Source: Elusimicrobiota bacterium | GTDB taxonomy: Bacteria; Elusimicrobiota; Elusimicrobia; UBA1565 | DNA: 64,000 nt | Reading direction: 5' to 3' | Assembly (NCBI GenBank): GCA_016196755.1 | Contig: JACPXC010000029.1 | Location: forward strand, 32,931-96,930 | Shown: piece after piece, positions 25,499 to 33,157 of the stretch | Position numbering within the stretch: position 1 is the stretch's first letter | How the letters are laid out: each line of letters starts with the position of its first letter | Made by a program: the position numbers and the translations under genes | The notes under the pieces: model-generated | Databases searched by the model: none | Told to the model about the DNA's origin: nothing | Seen by the model: only the letters and a program-made list of their open reading frames with translations

Positions 25499-26650
25499 AT
25501 GCTGCCCTGGGTCCTGGCCCTCCTACTCGTCCCCGCGGCCCGCGCGGTCGACATCCCCGAGGACTGGCGCTGTTCCAAGGGGGAGGTGGGGCTCCATTGG
25601 AAAGGGATGCGGCAGATCCCTCAGACGACGGGCCCCAACTGGGGCGAGCCGCTCAACGAGAACGCGCCTACGCCCTACGTCTGGTTGGCAATCTATAAAG
25701 AACGCGACCGCGACATCGCCGAGCGCCGGGCGCCCATTTTCCAGCGCTGGAGCGAGTTCACCCCCGCCGAGCGCTGCGCCTACCTCAAGCACTTCGCCAA
25801 GGAGGCCCAGGCCAGGAAGCGCGAATACGACGCGTTGACGGGCTGGCGCGCGGACGGCGGGCTCGGCAAGAAGCTCGCCAAGCCCAAAGGCGACGAGGTG
25901 ATCGCCGTGCAGGACAAGGAGCCGCTGGCCGGGATGCGAGCGCGCTTCGACGCCATGCGCGCCTGGCTGAGCGACAACGGGATGCGCGAGGACGTGCCCG
26001 ATTCCGAACGCGCGGTGGGTGTGCTCATCAAGCTCGGCCTGCTCGAGGTCGCGGCGCTCGAGTTCCTCATCGAGTCGGGACACTTCCAGGCCAAGGTCCG
26101 GATCCGCTTCCAAGCCGCGCTCAAGGACAAGGAGGCGCTCGAGCTCGAGCCGGAGCTGGCCAAGCTCTTAGACGACCCCGCGGTCCAGAGCCGCGTCATC
26201 GACGACATCTCCCTGCAGCTCGCCAAGGACTGGCGCAACGAGACCATACTGGGCGGCGACTTCGAGCGCCGCCTGCGCGAGGCCCTGGAGGCCGCGCGCC
26301 GCCAGCGCGTAGTCGAGGCGGCCAGCGCCCGCGCCGGCCAGGTCCAGCGCTCGGCTTCGGAGCGCAAGGCCCTGCGCAAGCGCACCGAGGCGCAGGTGGA
26401 GAAGCTCGAGGGTGAGCTCAAGGACGAGAAGCTCCTGTTCCCGGCCGCGGCCGACCCCCAACTGCTCGTCTCGCTCGAGGAGTACCGCCAGGGCAAGAGG
26501 GCGCTCTACGAGCTCATCGAGTCGAAGGCCGACATCAGCCTCGAGGAACTGCGCGCCGCCGAGCTCAAGCTCTTGAAAGAAGTCTGCCTGACCCACTACC
26601 GCAGCATCCGCTACAAGGCCGAGGTCATCAAGACCCTGTGCGGAGAATGA
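25499..26650 (+). CDS. secreted helical protein of unknown function (383 aa)
   Basis: About 383 residues beginning with a signal peptide (MLPWVLALLLVPAARA). I chose the ATG at 25499 rather than the upstream TTG or ATG in the same frame because it starts the signal peptide and lies 7 bases after the -10 box. The mature protein is mostly charged helices, including a coiled-coil stretch near the C-terminus (SERKALRKRTEAQVEKLEGE). Its first 60 residues (DWRCSKGEVGLHWKGMRQIP) contain a Cys-Trp-rich element that I do not recognise. It overlaps the start of the dipeptidase gene by 4 bases (ATGA), which suggests a shared envelope role. Confidence 0.65.
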   Translation: MLPWVLALLLVPAARAVDIPEDWRCSKGEVGLHWKGMRQIPQTTGPNWGEPLNENAPTPYVWLAIYKERDRDIAERRAPIFQRWSEFTPAERCAYLKHFAKEAQARKREYDALTGWRADGGLGKKLAKPKGDEVIAVQDKEPLAGMRARFDAMRAWLSDNGMREDVPDSERAVGVLIKLGLLEVAALEFLIESGHFQAKVRIRFQAALKDKEALELEPELAKLLDDPAVQSRVIDDISLQLAKDWRNETILGGDFERRLREALEAARRQRVVEAASARAGQVQRSASERKALRKRTEAQVEKLEGELKDEKLLFPAAADPQLLVSLEEYRQGKRALYELIESKADISLEELRAAELKLLKEVCLTHYRSIRYKAEVIKTLCGE

Positions 26651-27279
26651 AGCGATTTCTCGCCGCGGCCCTGCTGTTCTCGGCCTGCGCGCTGTCTCCA
26701 GCGGGAAAGGATCCGCTGGTCGACGTGCGGACCGTCGTGCCCGACGCCGTCCTCGACGTGCGCTACGCCACGGCTGACAACTTCCTTAAGAAGCCGGTCT
26801 ACCCGTACGCCGCGGTCTACCTGCGGCGCAGCGCGGCGCGGCGGCTCAAGGCCGCCGCCGACGTCCTGCGGCCCCAGGGCTACCGCCTCAAGCTCTTCGA
26901 CGGCTACCGGCCGCTGTCGGTGCAGAGGCAGATGTGGGCCCTGGTCCCCGACCCGCGCTTCGTGGCCGACCCCGCCAAGGGCTCGATGCACAATCGCGGG
27001 GTGGCCGTCGACCTCACCCTGGTCGACCGCGACGGAAAGGAGCTCGAGATGCCCTCGGCCTACGACGACTTCACGCCGCGGGCCTTCCACGACCGCGCCG
27101 ACGCCGCGCCGGCCGCGGCCGCCAACGCCAAGCTCCTGCGCGCCGCGATGGAGGCGGCCGGGCTCAAGGCGCTGGCCACCGAGTGGTGGCACTACCAGGA
27201 CATGAAGGCCCGGGAGTACCCGGTCCTCGACGTCCCGTTCGAGACCCTGGCCGATCCCGGCCGGCGTCGGCGCCTCTAG
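26647..27279 (+). CDS. D-alanyl-D-alanine dipeptidase (VanX/DdpX-type, M15D)
   Basis: A 210-residue exported peptidase. A signal ending in LLFSAC, an imperfect lipobox, suggests it may be a lipoprotein. The M15D zinc site is complete: SMHNRGVAVDL (His and Asp ligands) and the catalytic Glu plus third ligand in TEWWHYQ. An Arg in FDGYRPLSVQRQ is the usual substrate residue. VanX-type enzymes cleave free D-Ala-D-Ala; in Gram-negative bacteria (DdpX) this is used for recycling cell-wall peptides, and nothing here (no VanA ligase or VanH) suggests glycopeptide resistance. The ATG overlaps the stop codon of the preceding secreted-protein gene, so the two are coupled. Confidence 0.9.
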   Translation: MKRFLAAALLFSACALSPAGKDPLVDVRTVVPDAVLDVRYATADNFLKKPVYPYAAVYLRRSAARRLKAAADVLRPQGYRLKLFDGYRPLSVQRQMWALVPDPRFVADPAKGSMHNRGVAVDLTLVDRDGKELEMPSAYDDFTPRAFHDRADAAPAAAANAKLLRAAMEAAGLKALATEWWHYQDMKAREYPVLDVPFETLADPGRRRRL

Positions 27280-27280
27280 C

Positions 27281-28873
27281 TCAGGCCGGGGGCGCGGCGG
27301 GCGTCCCAAAGGCGCCCAGCGCGGCCCGCTGGGCGGAAAGGTGGAGGTGGATTTCCTCAACGCGGCGCTTGAAGCGCTCCTGGTCGGCGGCGGTCTGGGA
27401 GTCCTTCTCGAAGCGCACGTGCTCCTCGATGAGGGTCTTGAAGCGCGCGGCCGGCACCTTGCGCGAGAGTTCGCCGATCATCTTGCGCTTCTCCTCGAAG
27501 GAGAGCGCGAAGTACTCCTCGGGTTCGTCGAAGTCCTCGATCTCGGTGAGGACCCGTCCGGAGATGGCGTCGGCCGAGCGCCCCGAGAGCCCGGTCGACA
27601 CGCAGAGCGCGCCGACCTCCAGCCATTCGGCGTCCGTGAGCGGCAGCCAGGGGCCGCGGCCGCGGAGCTTGATGTCGCGCATGAGCCTCACGAAGTGCTC
27701 GGGGGTGGTCGGCCCCAGGACCTTGAGCGGGGTCTGGTTCAAGCGGCTCGTCATCGCCTCGTCCATGTTCATGTTGTTGGCGTCGCAGATGAGGAACCAG
27801 CGCCCGTTCTTGGGGCCGATCGTGCCGTCGAGGATGCCGAAGAGCGTGGCGAGGTTGGCCTTCTCCTCGTTGCGGATGTCGGCGTCGCCGCGCGCGGCGA
27901 AGGCGGTGTCGATGTCGGGCCAGTAGACCCCGGCCACCCCGGGGGCCTCGAAGACCTCGGTCTTGAATATCTCGAGCAGGCGCGAGGCCGAGGCGTTCTG
28001 GTAGGAGGAGGCCCAGTCGGTGCGCCGGATGACCCGGGCCTGCGCCGGCAGGCCGGCCTTGGCGCAGATCCCCAGGAAGTCGTTGAGCAGGGCATGGGCG
28101 GTGACGGTCTTGCCGCAGCCCGGCGTGCCCAGCGCGAACATGATCTGGTTGCGGACCTTCTTGGGGTTCTCGCCGCGGGCCAGGTCGAAGCCCGCCACGT
28201 CGCGGACCAGGCGCTTGCCCAGCCGCAGCATCTCCTCGTTGCCCACCACGTCCTCGGTGGAGACCTGGAGCAGGCCGGTCGGCTCGTCGGAGGCGGCCGG
28301 CTGGGCGCGGTAGCCGTGGAGCTTGAGGTCCGGGGTGAGGACGGCGGTGTCCTCCTTCTCCGAGCCCAGGCGGCGCATGGCGTTGGCCAGCAGGCGGAAG
28401 TAGGAGCGCAGGCAGAGCACGGCCTCGGCGTCGCGCGCCGGGCGCTTCTCGGAGAGCGGATGGGCCTTGTAGAAGCGCAGGAAGGCCGCGGCGTCGCGCA
28501 GGACGGCTTCGGCGCAGTCCTCGGGGCGGCGTTTGTCGGTCAGGTCGCGGTAATCCCCCGAGGGCAGGGAGCCCGAGGGCTCGGCGGCCTTCTGGATCTG
28601 CTGGAGCTTGGCCAGGCGGAGGGCGCCGTGCTCGGCCAGGAGGTAGCCCGCGAAGACCCCGCCGGCCGCCGCCACGCGCGGCAGGCGGCCTGCCGCCAGG
28701 GACGTGGCCACGGCGAAGGAGACCTCGCCCAAGGCCTCGAGGTTGAGCGGGGTGGTCCCGAACGCCCCGCAGTCGACCTCGGCCAGCGCCTCCGGGATTC
28801 CCGAGCGGGCGAGGAGGCGCCGGGCCTGGACCAGTTCCTTCTCCACCTCTTGGGGCGAGATCTTGTCGCTCAT
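27281..28873 (-). CDS. AAA+ ATPase, third gene of the TelA-like operon
   Basis: A 530-residue protein starting at an ATG that overlaps the stop codon of the upstream gene. The first 230 residues are helical and unassigned. The AAA+ core follows: Walker A GTPGCGKT near residues 249-256, a Walker B-like VYWPDIDTAF near 310, a sensor-1-like FLICDANNMNMDEAMTSRLN with an arginine, and a C-terminal helical lid. The DANNMNMDEAMTSR stretch is typical of AAA+ remodelling ATPases. It probably acts on a target through its partners. The closest known type is not clear to me. It ends 1 base after the convergent dipeptidase stop codon. Confidence 0.85.
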   Translation of the reverse strand: MSDKISPQEVEKELVQARRLLARSGIPEALAEVDCGAFGTTPLNLEALGEVSFAVATSLAAGRLPRVAAAGGVFAGYLLAEHGALRLAKLQQIQKAAEPSGSLPSGDYRDLTDKRRPEDCAEAVLRDAAAFLRFYKAHPLSEKRPARDAEAVLCLRSYFRLLANAMRRLGSEKEDTAVLTPDLKLHGYRAQPAASDEPTGLLQVSTEDVVGNEEMLRLGKRLVRDVAGFDLARGENPKKVRNQIMFALGTPGCGKTVTAHALLNDFLGICAKAGLPAQARVIRRTDWASSYQNASASRLLEIFKTEVFEAPGVAGVYWPDIDTAFAARGDADIRNEEKANLATLFGILDGTIGPKNGRWFLICDANNMNMDEAMTSRLNQTPLKVLGPTTPEHFVRLMRDIKLRGRGPWLPLTDAEWLEVGALCVSTGLSGRSADAISGRVLTEIEDFDEPEEYFALSFEEKRKMIGELSRKVPAARFKTLIEEHVRFEKDSQTAADQERFKRRVEEIHLHLSAQRAALGAFGTPAAPPA

Positions 28874-29853
28874 GCGGTGTACACCACGTTGACGGTCTTG
28901 GCCTGGGCCAGCCGCGTCCGCAGAAGCGGCGCGGCCTGGGGCGTGGTGGCGAACTTGCGCTCCTTGTGCACGCGGTAGCCCAGGCGCTCGGCCACCTCTT
29001 CGACGAGCGGGCGGCTGTCGGCGGAGAGGTAGTCCTTGTACAGGGTCGAGAACGGGTCCATGTCCTGGTCGGCCTCCATGCCCAGCGAAGCGCGGTCGAG
29101 CGGGCAGTGCAGGACGTAGCAGTCGCGCGCGTCGTCGGGGAACCAGCCGTCGGGCGCCGGGCAGATCGGGCTCCAGAAAGGGCCGAGCCGGCCGCGCACG
29201 ACCTCCTCGACCTTGAGCCCGGGGTGCTTGCCGAGGAGGAGGAAGGTGATCTCGGAGTCGTCCTGGGCGTACTTCTCCATGAGGGCGCGGAAGGCCGCGG
29301 TCTGTTCGGTGTAGTCGCCGGAGCGCGAGAGCAGAGAGCCTCCGCCCCAGGACGCGTCGCTCTGCTCGAGGAGCAGGGTGTAGCGCACCCAGAGGTCCTC
29401 GGCGGCGTCGAAGCGGTCGAAGACCACCTCGAAGGAGGCCGCCTTGCGGTCGGGGAACACCCGGCGCAGCTTGATGTCGAGGCGGTGCAGAGGCGGCAGC
29501 TCGACGCGCGTCAGCTCGCGGTAGTAGGCCAGCTTCGCCGCGAAGCGCGGCGTGGCGGCGCGGCCGGCCCGGCCCGCGGCCTCGCGCAGGAAGTCGGGGG
29601 CGTTTGCGCGGTCGGCGTGGACGGCGACGACGTCTTTGAGGCGGGGGAGGCCGCTGGCGCGGTCGAGCACCAGGCCGTCGTAGATCCCGCCCCGCAAAGA
29701 CGGCGCCATCAGGCGCAGGGTGTCGGCCACGCCGAACGGGTCGGGGAAGAACTTGTTGAGGCGCGCGGCCAGGACGAGGCGCGAGGCGGCGGCGCACCAG
29801 CGCTCGAGCGGGTCGCCCGAGGCCAGCATCCAGCGCTCGCGCGTCTGGGACAT
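28870..29853 (-). CDS. unknown protein (327 aa), middle gene of the TelA-like operon
   Basis: A 327-residue soluble protein, not recognised. It is rich in aromatic and charged residues (ARLNKFFPDPFGVADTLRLM near residue 30; LYKDYLSADSRPLVEEVAER near 285) and has no signal peptide, membrane segment or obvious catalytic motif. Its ATG shares an A with the stop codon of the TelA-like gene, and its own stop overlaps the ATPase start, so all three are made together. The likely role is as an adaptor between the coiled-coil protein and the ATPase; that is inferred from position only. Confidence 0.7.
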   Translation of the reverse strand: MSQTRERWMLASGDPLERWCAAASRLVLAARLNKFFPDPFGVADTLRLMAPSLRGGIYDGLVLDRASGLPRLKDVVAVHADRANAPDFLREAAGRAGRAATPRFAAKLAYYRELTRVELPPLHRLDIKLRRVFPDRKAASFEVVFDRFDAAEDLWVRYTLLLEQSDASWGGGSLLSRSGDYTEQTAAFRALMEKYAQDDSEITFLLLGKHPGLKVEEVVRGRLGPFWSPICPAPDGWFPDDARDCYVLHCPLDRASLGMEADQDMDPFSTLYKDYLSADSRPLVEEVAERLGYRVHKERKFATTPQAAPLLRTRLAQAKTVNVVYTA

Positions 29854-30914
29854 CAGGCCGGCGACGAGCCGCCGTACTCCTTCTTGGCCAGCTCGATGGT
29901 CTCGTTGATGCGCTGTTCCTTGATCTCGCGCTCGGCGGCGAGGTTGGAGGCCACCATATCCTCGGTGGCCTTGTCGTAGACCTTCATCTCGCTGGTCAGC
30001 TTGTCGATGTTCTGGGTGAGGTAGAGCGAGGTCTCGGAAGCCAGGACGGCCAGCTTGTTGACGCTCTTCTTGAGCGACTCCATCGACTTGTGCATCTCCA
30101 CCGAGAGCTCGCCGGCCTTCGAGATCGAGGACAGGCCCGCCAGGTTTCCGTGCAGCTCGTTGAGCACCTCGTTGCCGGCCTCGTAGAGGGTCTGCATGTT
30201 GGAGTGGAGGTTGGTCATGATCTCCAGGAAGTTGTTGTTCATGTTGACGATGGCGACCAGGCGCTCCTCGGCGTTCGAGTAGAGCCTGAGCTTGGCGCCA
30301 TGCTCCCAGATCAGACGCTTGACCTCGCTGACCTTGGCCAAGAGCTCGCGGGCCTCGAGGCTCTTGGGGTCGGCGAGGGCGGCCATCTTCTTCTCGAGCT
30401 CGCCGCGGTAGGCCTCGAGCTCGAGCACGTAGCGCGCGGCCTTCTCCTCGTTCTGGGCCGCCGCCACCATCTTCTTGTTGAGGCGGACGATGTCCTCCTG
30501 CAGGTTCTTGATGTCGGTCTGCAGGGTGTCGACGTAGTCGCCGACCTCCTGGACGCGGCGCTGGGCCACCTCGATCTTCTCGCCGAGCAACTCTTTTAGG
30601 TCCCGGCTGGGGGTCAGATCGCGCAGGAGGGGGACCTTATAAAGGAGGCCCTTGAGGTTGGTGCCGATCTCGTTGAAGGTCAGGACGTTCCCGAGGTACT
30701 CCATGACCGATTTCTGCTCGGCGATGTCGACGGTCATCTCGGTGGAGAGCCGTTCATAGGCCCCGGAGAGTTCCTCGAACTTCTTGAGGTTGAGCGAGTG
30801 CTTGGCCTGGTAGTCCCCGAGCATCCCCTCGATGGACTGGCGGGTATAGCCGTCGCCATCGTAGACGACCTGCTTCGTCATGACGTCCGCGTTGACCTTG
30901 GGTTGGTCGGCCAT
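29853..30914 (-). CDS. TelA-like coiled-coil protein, first gene of the operon
   Basis: A 353-residue, almost entirely helical protein with long heptad stretches (VGDYVDTLQTDIKNLQEDIV, VYDKATEDMVASNLAAEREI). Its helix layout, including LRLYSNAEERLVAIVNMNNN before NFLEIMTNLHSNMQTL, resembles TelA-family proteins, which accompany tellurite and stress-resistance gene clusters; the match is by pattern, not exact. There is no signal peptide or membrane segment. An AGGAGC ribosome site precedes the ATG by 5 bases. A good promoter lies 37 bases upstream. As first gene it sets expression of the unknown protein and AAA+ ATPase that follow. A generic coiled-coil scaffold is the alternative. Confidence 0.65.
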   Translation of the reverse strand: MADQPKVNADVMTKQVVYDGDGYTRQSIEGMLGDYQAKHSLNLKKFEELSGAYERLSTEMTVDIAEQKSVMEYLGNVLTFNEIGTNLKGLLYKVPLLRDLTPSRDLKELLGEKIEVAQRRVQEVGDYVDTLQTDIKNLQEDIVRLNKKMVAAAQNEEKAARYVLELEAYRGELEKKMAALADPKSLEARELLAKVSEVKRLIWEHGAKLRLYSNAEERLVAIVNMNNNFLEIMTNLHSNMQTLYEAGNEVLNELHGNLAGLSSISKAGELSVEMHKSMESLKKSVNKLAVLASETSLYLTQNIDKLTSEMKVYDKATEDMVASNLAAEREIKEQRINETIELAKKEYGGSSPA

Positions 30915-30950
30915 GGGAGGCTCCTGGGGGTCCTATGAGAATCTGTCGGA

Positions 30951-30979
30951 AGTATAAGGCTTGTCCTATACCCGCGCAA
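30951..30979 (-). promoter_or_regulatory. promoter of the TelA-like/AAA+ operon
   Basis: On the minus strand TTGCGC (30979-30974), 17 bases, TATACT (30956-30951). The mRNA would begin near 30944, leaving a leader of about 30 bases with an AGGAGC site. Confidence 0.65.
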
Positions 30980-31018
30980 GGCTGTTTCGGGAGCGCGGTG
31001 GGAGTGCGCCTCACTCTA

Positions 31019-31070
31019 TTGACACGTACGGACTTTCGCCGTACACTTTGTACATGCGGAAGCCGTACGG
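31019..31070 (+). promoter_or_regulatory. promoter and operator of the DUF1778/GNAT toxin-antitoxin pair
   Basis: TTGACA (31019-31024), 17 bases, TACACT (31042-31047). Overlapping it are GTACGG (31026-31031), its inverted copy CCGTAC (31039-31044), and the palindrome CCGTACGG (31063-31070). This matches the operator arrays to which ribbon-helix-helix antitoxins bind. Confidence 0.7.
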
Positions 31071-31081
31071 CGAGGGGAGCC

Positions 31082-31351
31082 ATGGCGACAAAAACGGACC
31101 GCCTCGACATGAGGCTTACGACGGAGCAGAAGGATCTCCTCGAGCGCGCCGCCGCTATCTCCGGCCAGCCCCTTACGGGCTTCGCTCTATCCCACCTCCT
31201 TGAGGCCGCTCAAGACCTCATCGAGAGCCACCAGCGGACCGTCCTCAGTCTCCAGGACGGCCGGCGCTTCCTGGAGATCCTGGAAGCCGACGAGGTTCCG
31301 GCCCCCGCGCTGACGGCCGCTTTGCGCCGCCGGCGGGCGCGGCGTGCCTGA
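31082..31351 (+). CDS. DUF1778 antitoxin (TacA/AtaR-like)
   Basis: An 89-residue protein. The N-terminus (ATKTDRLDMRLTTEQKDLLE, then AAAISGQPLTGFAL) is the ribbon-helix-helix DNA-binding domain of DUF1778 antitoxins; the C-terminal tail (EILEADEVPAPALTAAL) is the part that wraps the toxin's acetyl-CoA site in known TacA-type complexes. The ATG at 31082 follows GGGGAGCC. It overlaps the toxin gene by 8 bases. It should neutralise the toxin and repress the shared promoter through the GTACGG-type inverted repeats. Confidence 0.88.
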   Translation: MATKTDRLDMRLTTEQKDLLERAAAISGQPLTGFALSHLLEAAQDLIESHQRTVLSLQDGRRFLEILEADEVPAPALTAALRRRRARRA

Positions 31352-31859
31352 CGCCCAGCGGTGGGTTCTCGAGCCGATAAGCCGCGAGCATGAGAGGGAT
31401 CGTTTCGACTGCGGCAATGGGGATCTTAACGCCTTCCTGAGCCGGTACGCGCGGCAGAGCGAGGATCTGGGCCTGGCGCGAACGTTCGTAGCCGTTAGCC
31501 CCAAGGAACTCATCGTCCAAGGCTACTACTCGATGCGAAGCGGCCAGGTCGAGGTCGTTACCCTTCCTCCAGGCGACACGAAGAGGTTTCCCCGTTATCC
31601 GGTGCCCGTCGTGCATCTGGCGCGATTGGCGGTGGACCGGAACGCGCGGGGGCAGGGCTTGGGTGAGTTCCTGTTGCTGGACGCGCTAGACAGGGCGCTG
31701 GCCGCGTCTCGAAAGATCGCCGCGTTCGCCGTCGAGGTCGTCGCCGTCGATGCGGCCGCGAGAGGCTTCTACCTGAAGTACGGCTTCAAGGAGCTAGTCG
31801 ACGACCAGCTTCACATGTATCTCCCGATGCGGACCGTGGAGAGGCTGTTTAGACGGTAA
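31344..31859 (+). CDS. GNAT acetyltransferase toxin (TacT/AtaT-like)
   Basis: A 171-residue GNAT protein starting at a GTG inside the antitoxin gene. The acetyl-CoA motif is LARLAVDRNARGQGLGEFLL (about residues 93-112), preceded by VPVVHL and followed by AARGFYLKYGFKEL. The early FDCGNGDLNAFLSRYARQS is typical of the class paired with DUF1778. Known members acetylate the amino group of aminoacyl-tRNA and block translation. The two overlapping genes and operator make the toxin-antitoxin assignment firm; the tRNA target is unknown. Its 3' end overlaps the convergent allA gene by 11 bases. Confidence 0.9.
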   Translation: MPDAQRWVLEPISREHERDRFDCGNGDLNAFLSRYARQSEDLGLARTFVAVSPKELIVQGYYSMRSGQVEVVTLPPGDTKRFPRYPVPVVHLARLAVDRNARGQGLGEFLLLDALDRALAASRKIAAFAVEVVAVDAAARGFYLKYGFKELVDDQLHMYLPMRTVERLFRR

Positions 31860-32343
31860 TAGTGACCGGGGCAGGCAGCGGAAAGACTTCGCAGTCCTGT
31901 CGCGACCCGTCCTCGTGGACGAAGCAAGCCATGTCGGCGCGGGTGCCCAAGGCGATCATGGGGTGGTGCCAGATCCCGGGCCGATAGCTGATTCCCCGCG
32001 GCCCTTCCATAATAAAGGCGGCTAGCGTCGACAGGTCGGGTTTCCTGCCGCCCTTCGCCACGATCACCAAGGCTCGCCGCGAACTCGACAGCGGCAGGAA
32101 GACCTGGGTGGAATGCGCGTGGCGCTCGAGCAGCTTGGCCGTGAAGCGTTTCCCTTTGAACGGGGCGCAGCGGAAGACGCAGAGGTTGGCCTTGGCTTTG
32201 CCGGGACGCTTGTTCACGAGCTCGGCCAGGAAGTCCCAGCGCCGGGCCGTGCCCATGTTGGCTGGGATGGGCTTGCCGCCCGCGGCCGCGATGACCGTGC
32301 CGTAGGGCCGGTAGGCGGCCGGGCTGAGCGGCTTGGCGCGCAT
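31849..32343 (-). CDS. allA: ureidoglycolate lyase (last gene of the urate operon)
   Basis: A 164-residue AllA-type protein. Characteristic parts are KPLSPAAYRPYGTVI at the start, the cupin-fold segment ERHAHSTQVFLPL and YRPGIWHHPMIAL, whose His residues line the active site. AllA splits ureidoglycolate into glyoxylate and urea, finishing urate breakdown to the C2 level. It is the last of seven genes read leftward; the A of its ATG is shared with the uraH stop codon. The glyoxylate would enter central metabolism and the urea would need a urease, not seen here. Confidence 0.92.
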   Translation of the reverse strand: MRAKPLSPAAYRPYGTVIAAAGGKPIPANMGTARRWDFLAELVNKRPGKAKANLCVFRCAPFKGKRFTAKLLERHAHSTQVFLPLSSSRRALVIVAKGGRKPDLSTLAAFIMEGPRGISYRPGIWHHPMIALGTRADMACFVHEDGSRQDCEVFPLPAPVTITV

Positions 32344-32681
32344 CAGCTTCCTCTATAGGTGGAGTAGCCGAACGGGCTCAGGAGCAGGGGGACGTGGTAG
32401 TGCTCGCCGGCCTTGCGGACTTCGAACGTGACGGCAACCGAAGGATAGAAGCCGGCGGTCTTGGACGCCGCGAAGTAGGTCCCGGTATCGAAGGTGAGCC
32501 GGTAGACGCCGGCCGCCAGGGGCGCGTCGGGCAATAGGGTCTTGATGCGCCCGTCGGCGTCGGTGACGCCGCGGCCGAGCTCCTTCCAATCCGCGCCGGC
32601 CTGGGCTTCCAGGACGGCCGGCACGCCGGCGGCGGGGCGGCCGAGGCTGACGTCGAGGACGTGGGTGGTTATCGGGCTCAT
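32343..32681 (-). CDS. uraH: 5-hydroxyisourate hydrolase (transthyretin-related)
   Basis: A 112-residue protein. It opens with ITTHVLDVSLGRPAAGVPA and ends in the diagnostic tetrapeptide YRGS. The catalytic His residues are present in THVLD and HYHVPLLLSPF, and the substrate Arg in YRLTFDTGTYF. It opens the ring of 5-hydroxyisourate, the product of urate oxidation, to give OHCU. The ATG overlaps the preceding uraD stop codon by 4 bases. No signal peptide, so it is cytoplasmic, unlike some periplasmic UraH proteins. Confidence 0.95.
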   Translation of the reverse strand: MSPITTHVLDVSLGRPAAGVPAVLEAQAGADWKELGRGVTDADGRIKTLLPDAPLAAGVYRLTFDTGTYFAASKTAGFYPSVAVTFEVRKAGEHYHVPLLLSPFGYSTYRGS

Positions 32682-33157
32682 GAGAGGAGTTTCTCCAGGC
32701 GCAAGGCCGTGATCTTGGCCTGCTCCGCGGCGGCTTCGGCCAGTTCGGCATCGGGCTCGTTCTTGAGACGGCGCTCGAGGATCGCGAGAAGTTCGGGCGC
32801 GGCCTTCCCGGTGGCGCAGACCAGATAGATGTGGCCGAAGCGGCGCTCGTACTCGCGGTTGCCGTCGGCGATGGCCTGCAGCGTTTCTTGGGCGGCGCCG
32901 CTGACGCCGGCCTGCTCGCCCTTGGCCCAGCCGGCGGCGGCCGAGGCGCCGATGCGCGGGTGATGGGCGAAAGCCTCGAGGATGTCCTCGCGGCCCAGGG
33001 CGCGCCACTGCTCCTCGGCCGACCGATGGAGGGCGGCCTTGTCGGCGTAGGGGCGGCTTTTGACCATCCCCTCGACCCAGCGCGCGGCGCCGCAGCAGCG
33101 CGTCAGCTCGGCGCGCGCCGCGTCGGCCGGCAGGGCGTTGAGGGCCGCGAGGTCCAT
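32678..33157 (-). CDS. uraD: OHCU decarboxylase
   Basis: A 159-residue helical protein of the OHCU decarboxylase family. It contains the active-site segment FAHHPRIGASAAAGWAKGEQ, with the catalytic His, and FGHIYLVCATGKAAPELLAI toward the end. It converts 2-oxo-4-hydroxy-4-carboxy-5-ureidoimidazoline into S-allantoin, the step after UraH. It overlaps the genes on both sides by a few bases (TGATG or ATGA type), so it is made in step with them. Confidence 0.95.
   Translation of the reverse strand: MDLAALNALPADAARAELTRCCGAARWVEGMVKSRPYADKAALHRSAEEQWRALGREDILEAFAHHPRIGASAAAGWAKGEQAGVSGAAQETLQAIADGNREYERRFGHIYLVCATGKAAPELLAILERRLKNEPDAELAEAAAEQAKITALRLEKLLS

Noticed and set aside
26647..27279. 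VanX-type gene considered as part of a vancomycin resistance cluster
   Set aside because: No VanA ligase, VanH dehydrogenase or VanRS pair is nearby; DdpX-like wall recycling is the simpler reading.
27341..28978. 545-codon plus-strand frame
   Set aside because: Antisense to the AAA+ ATPase, whose Walker motifs fix the real frame.
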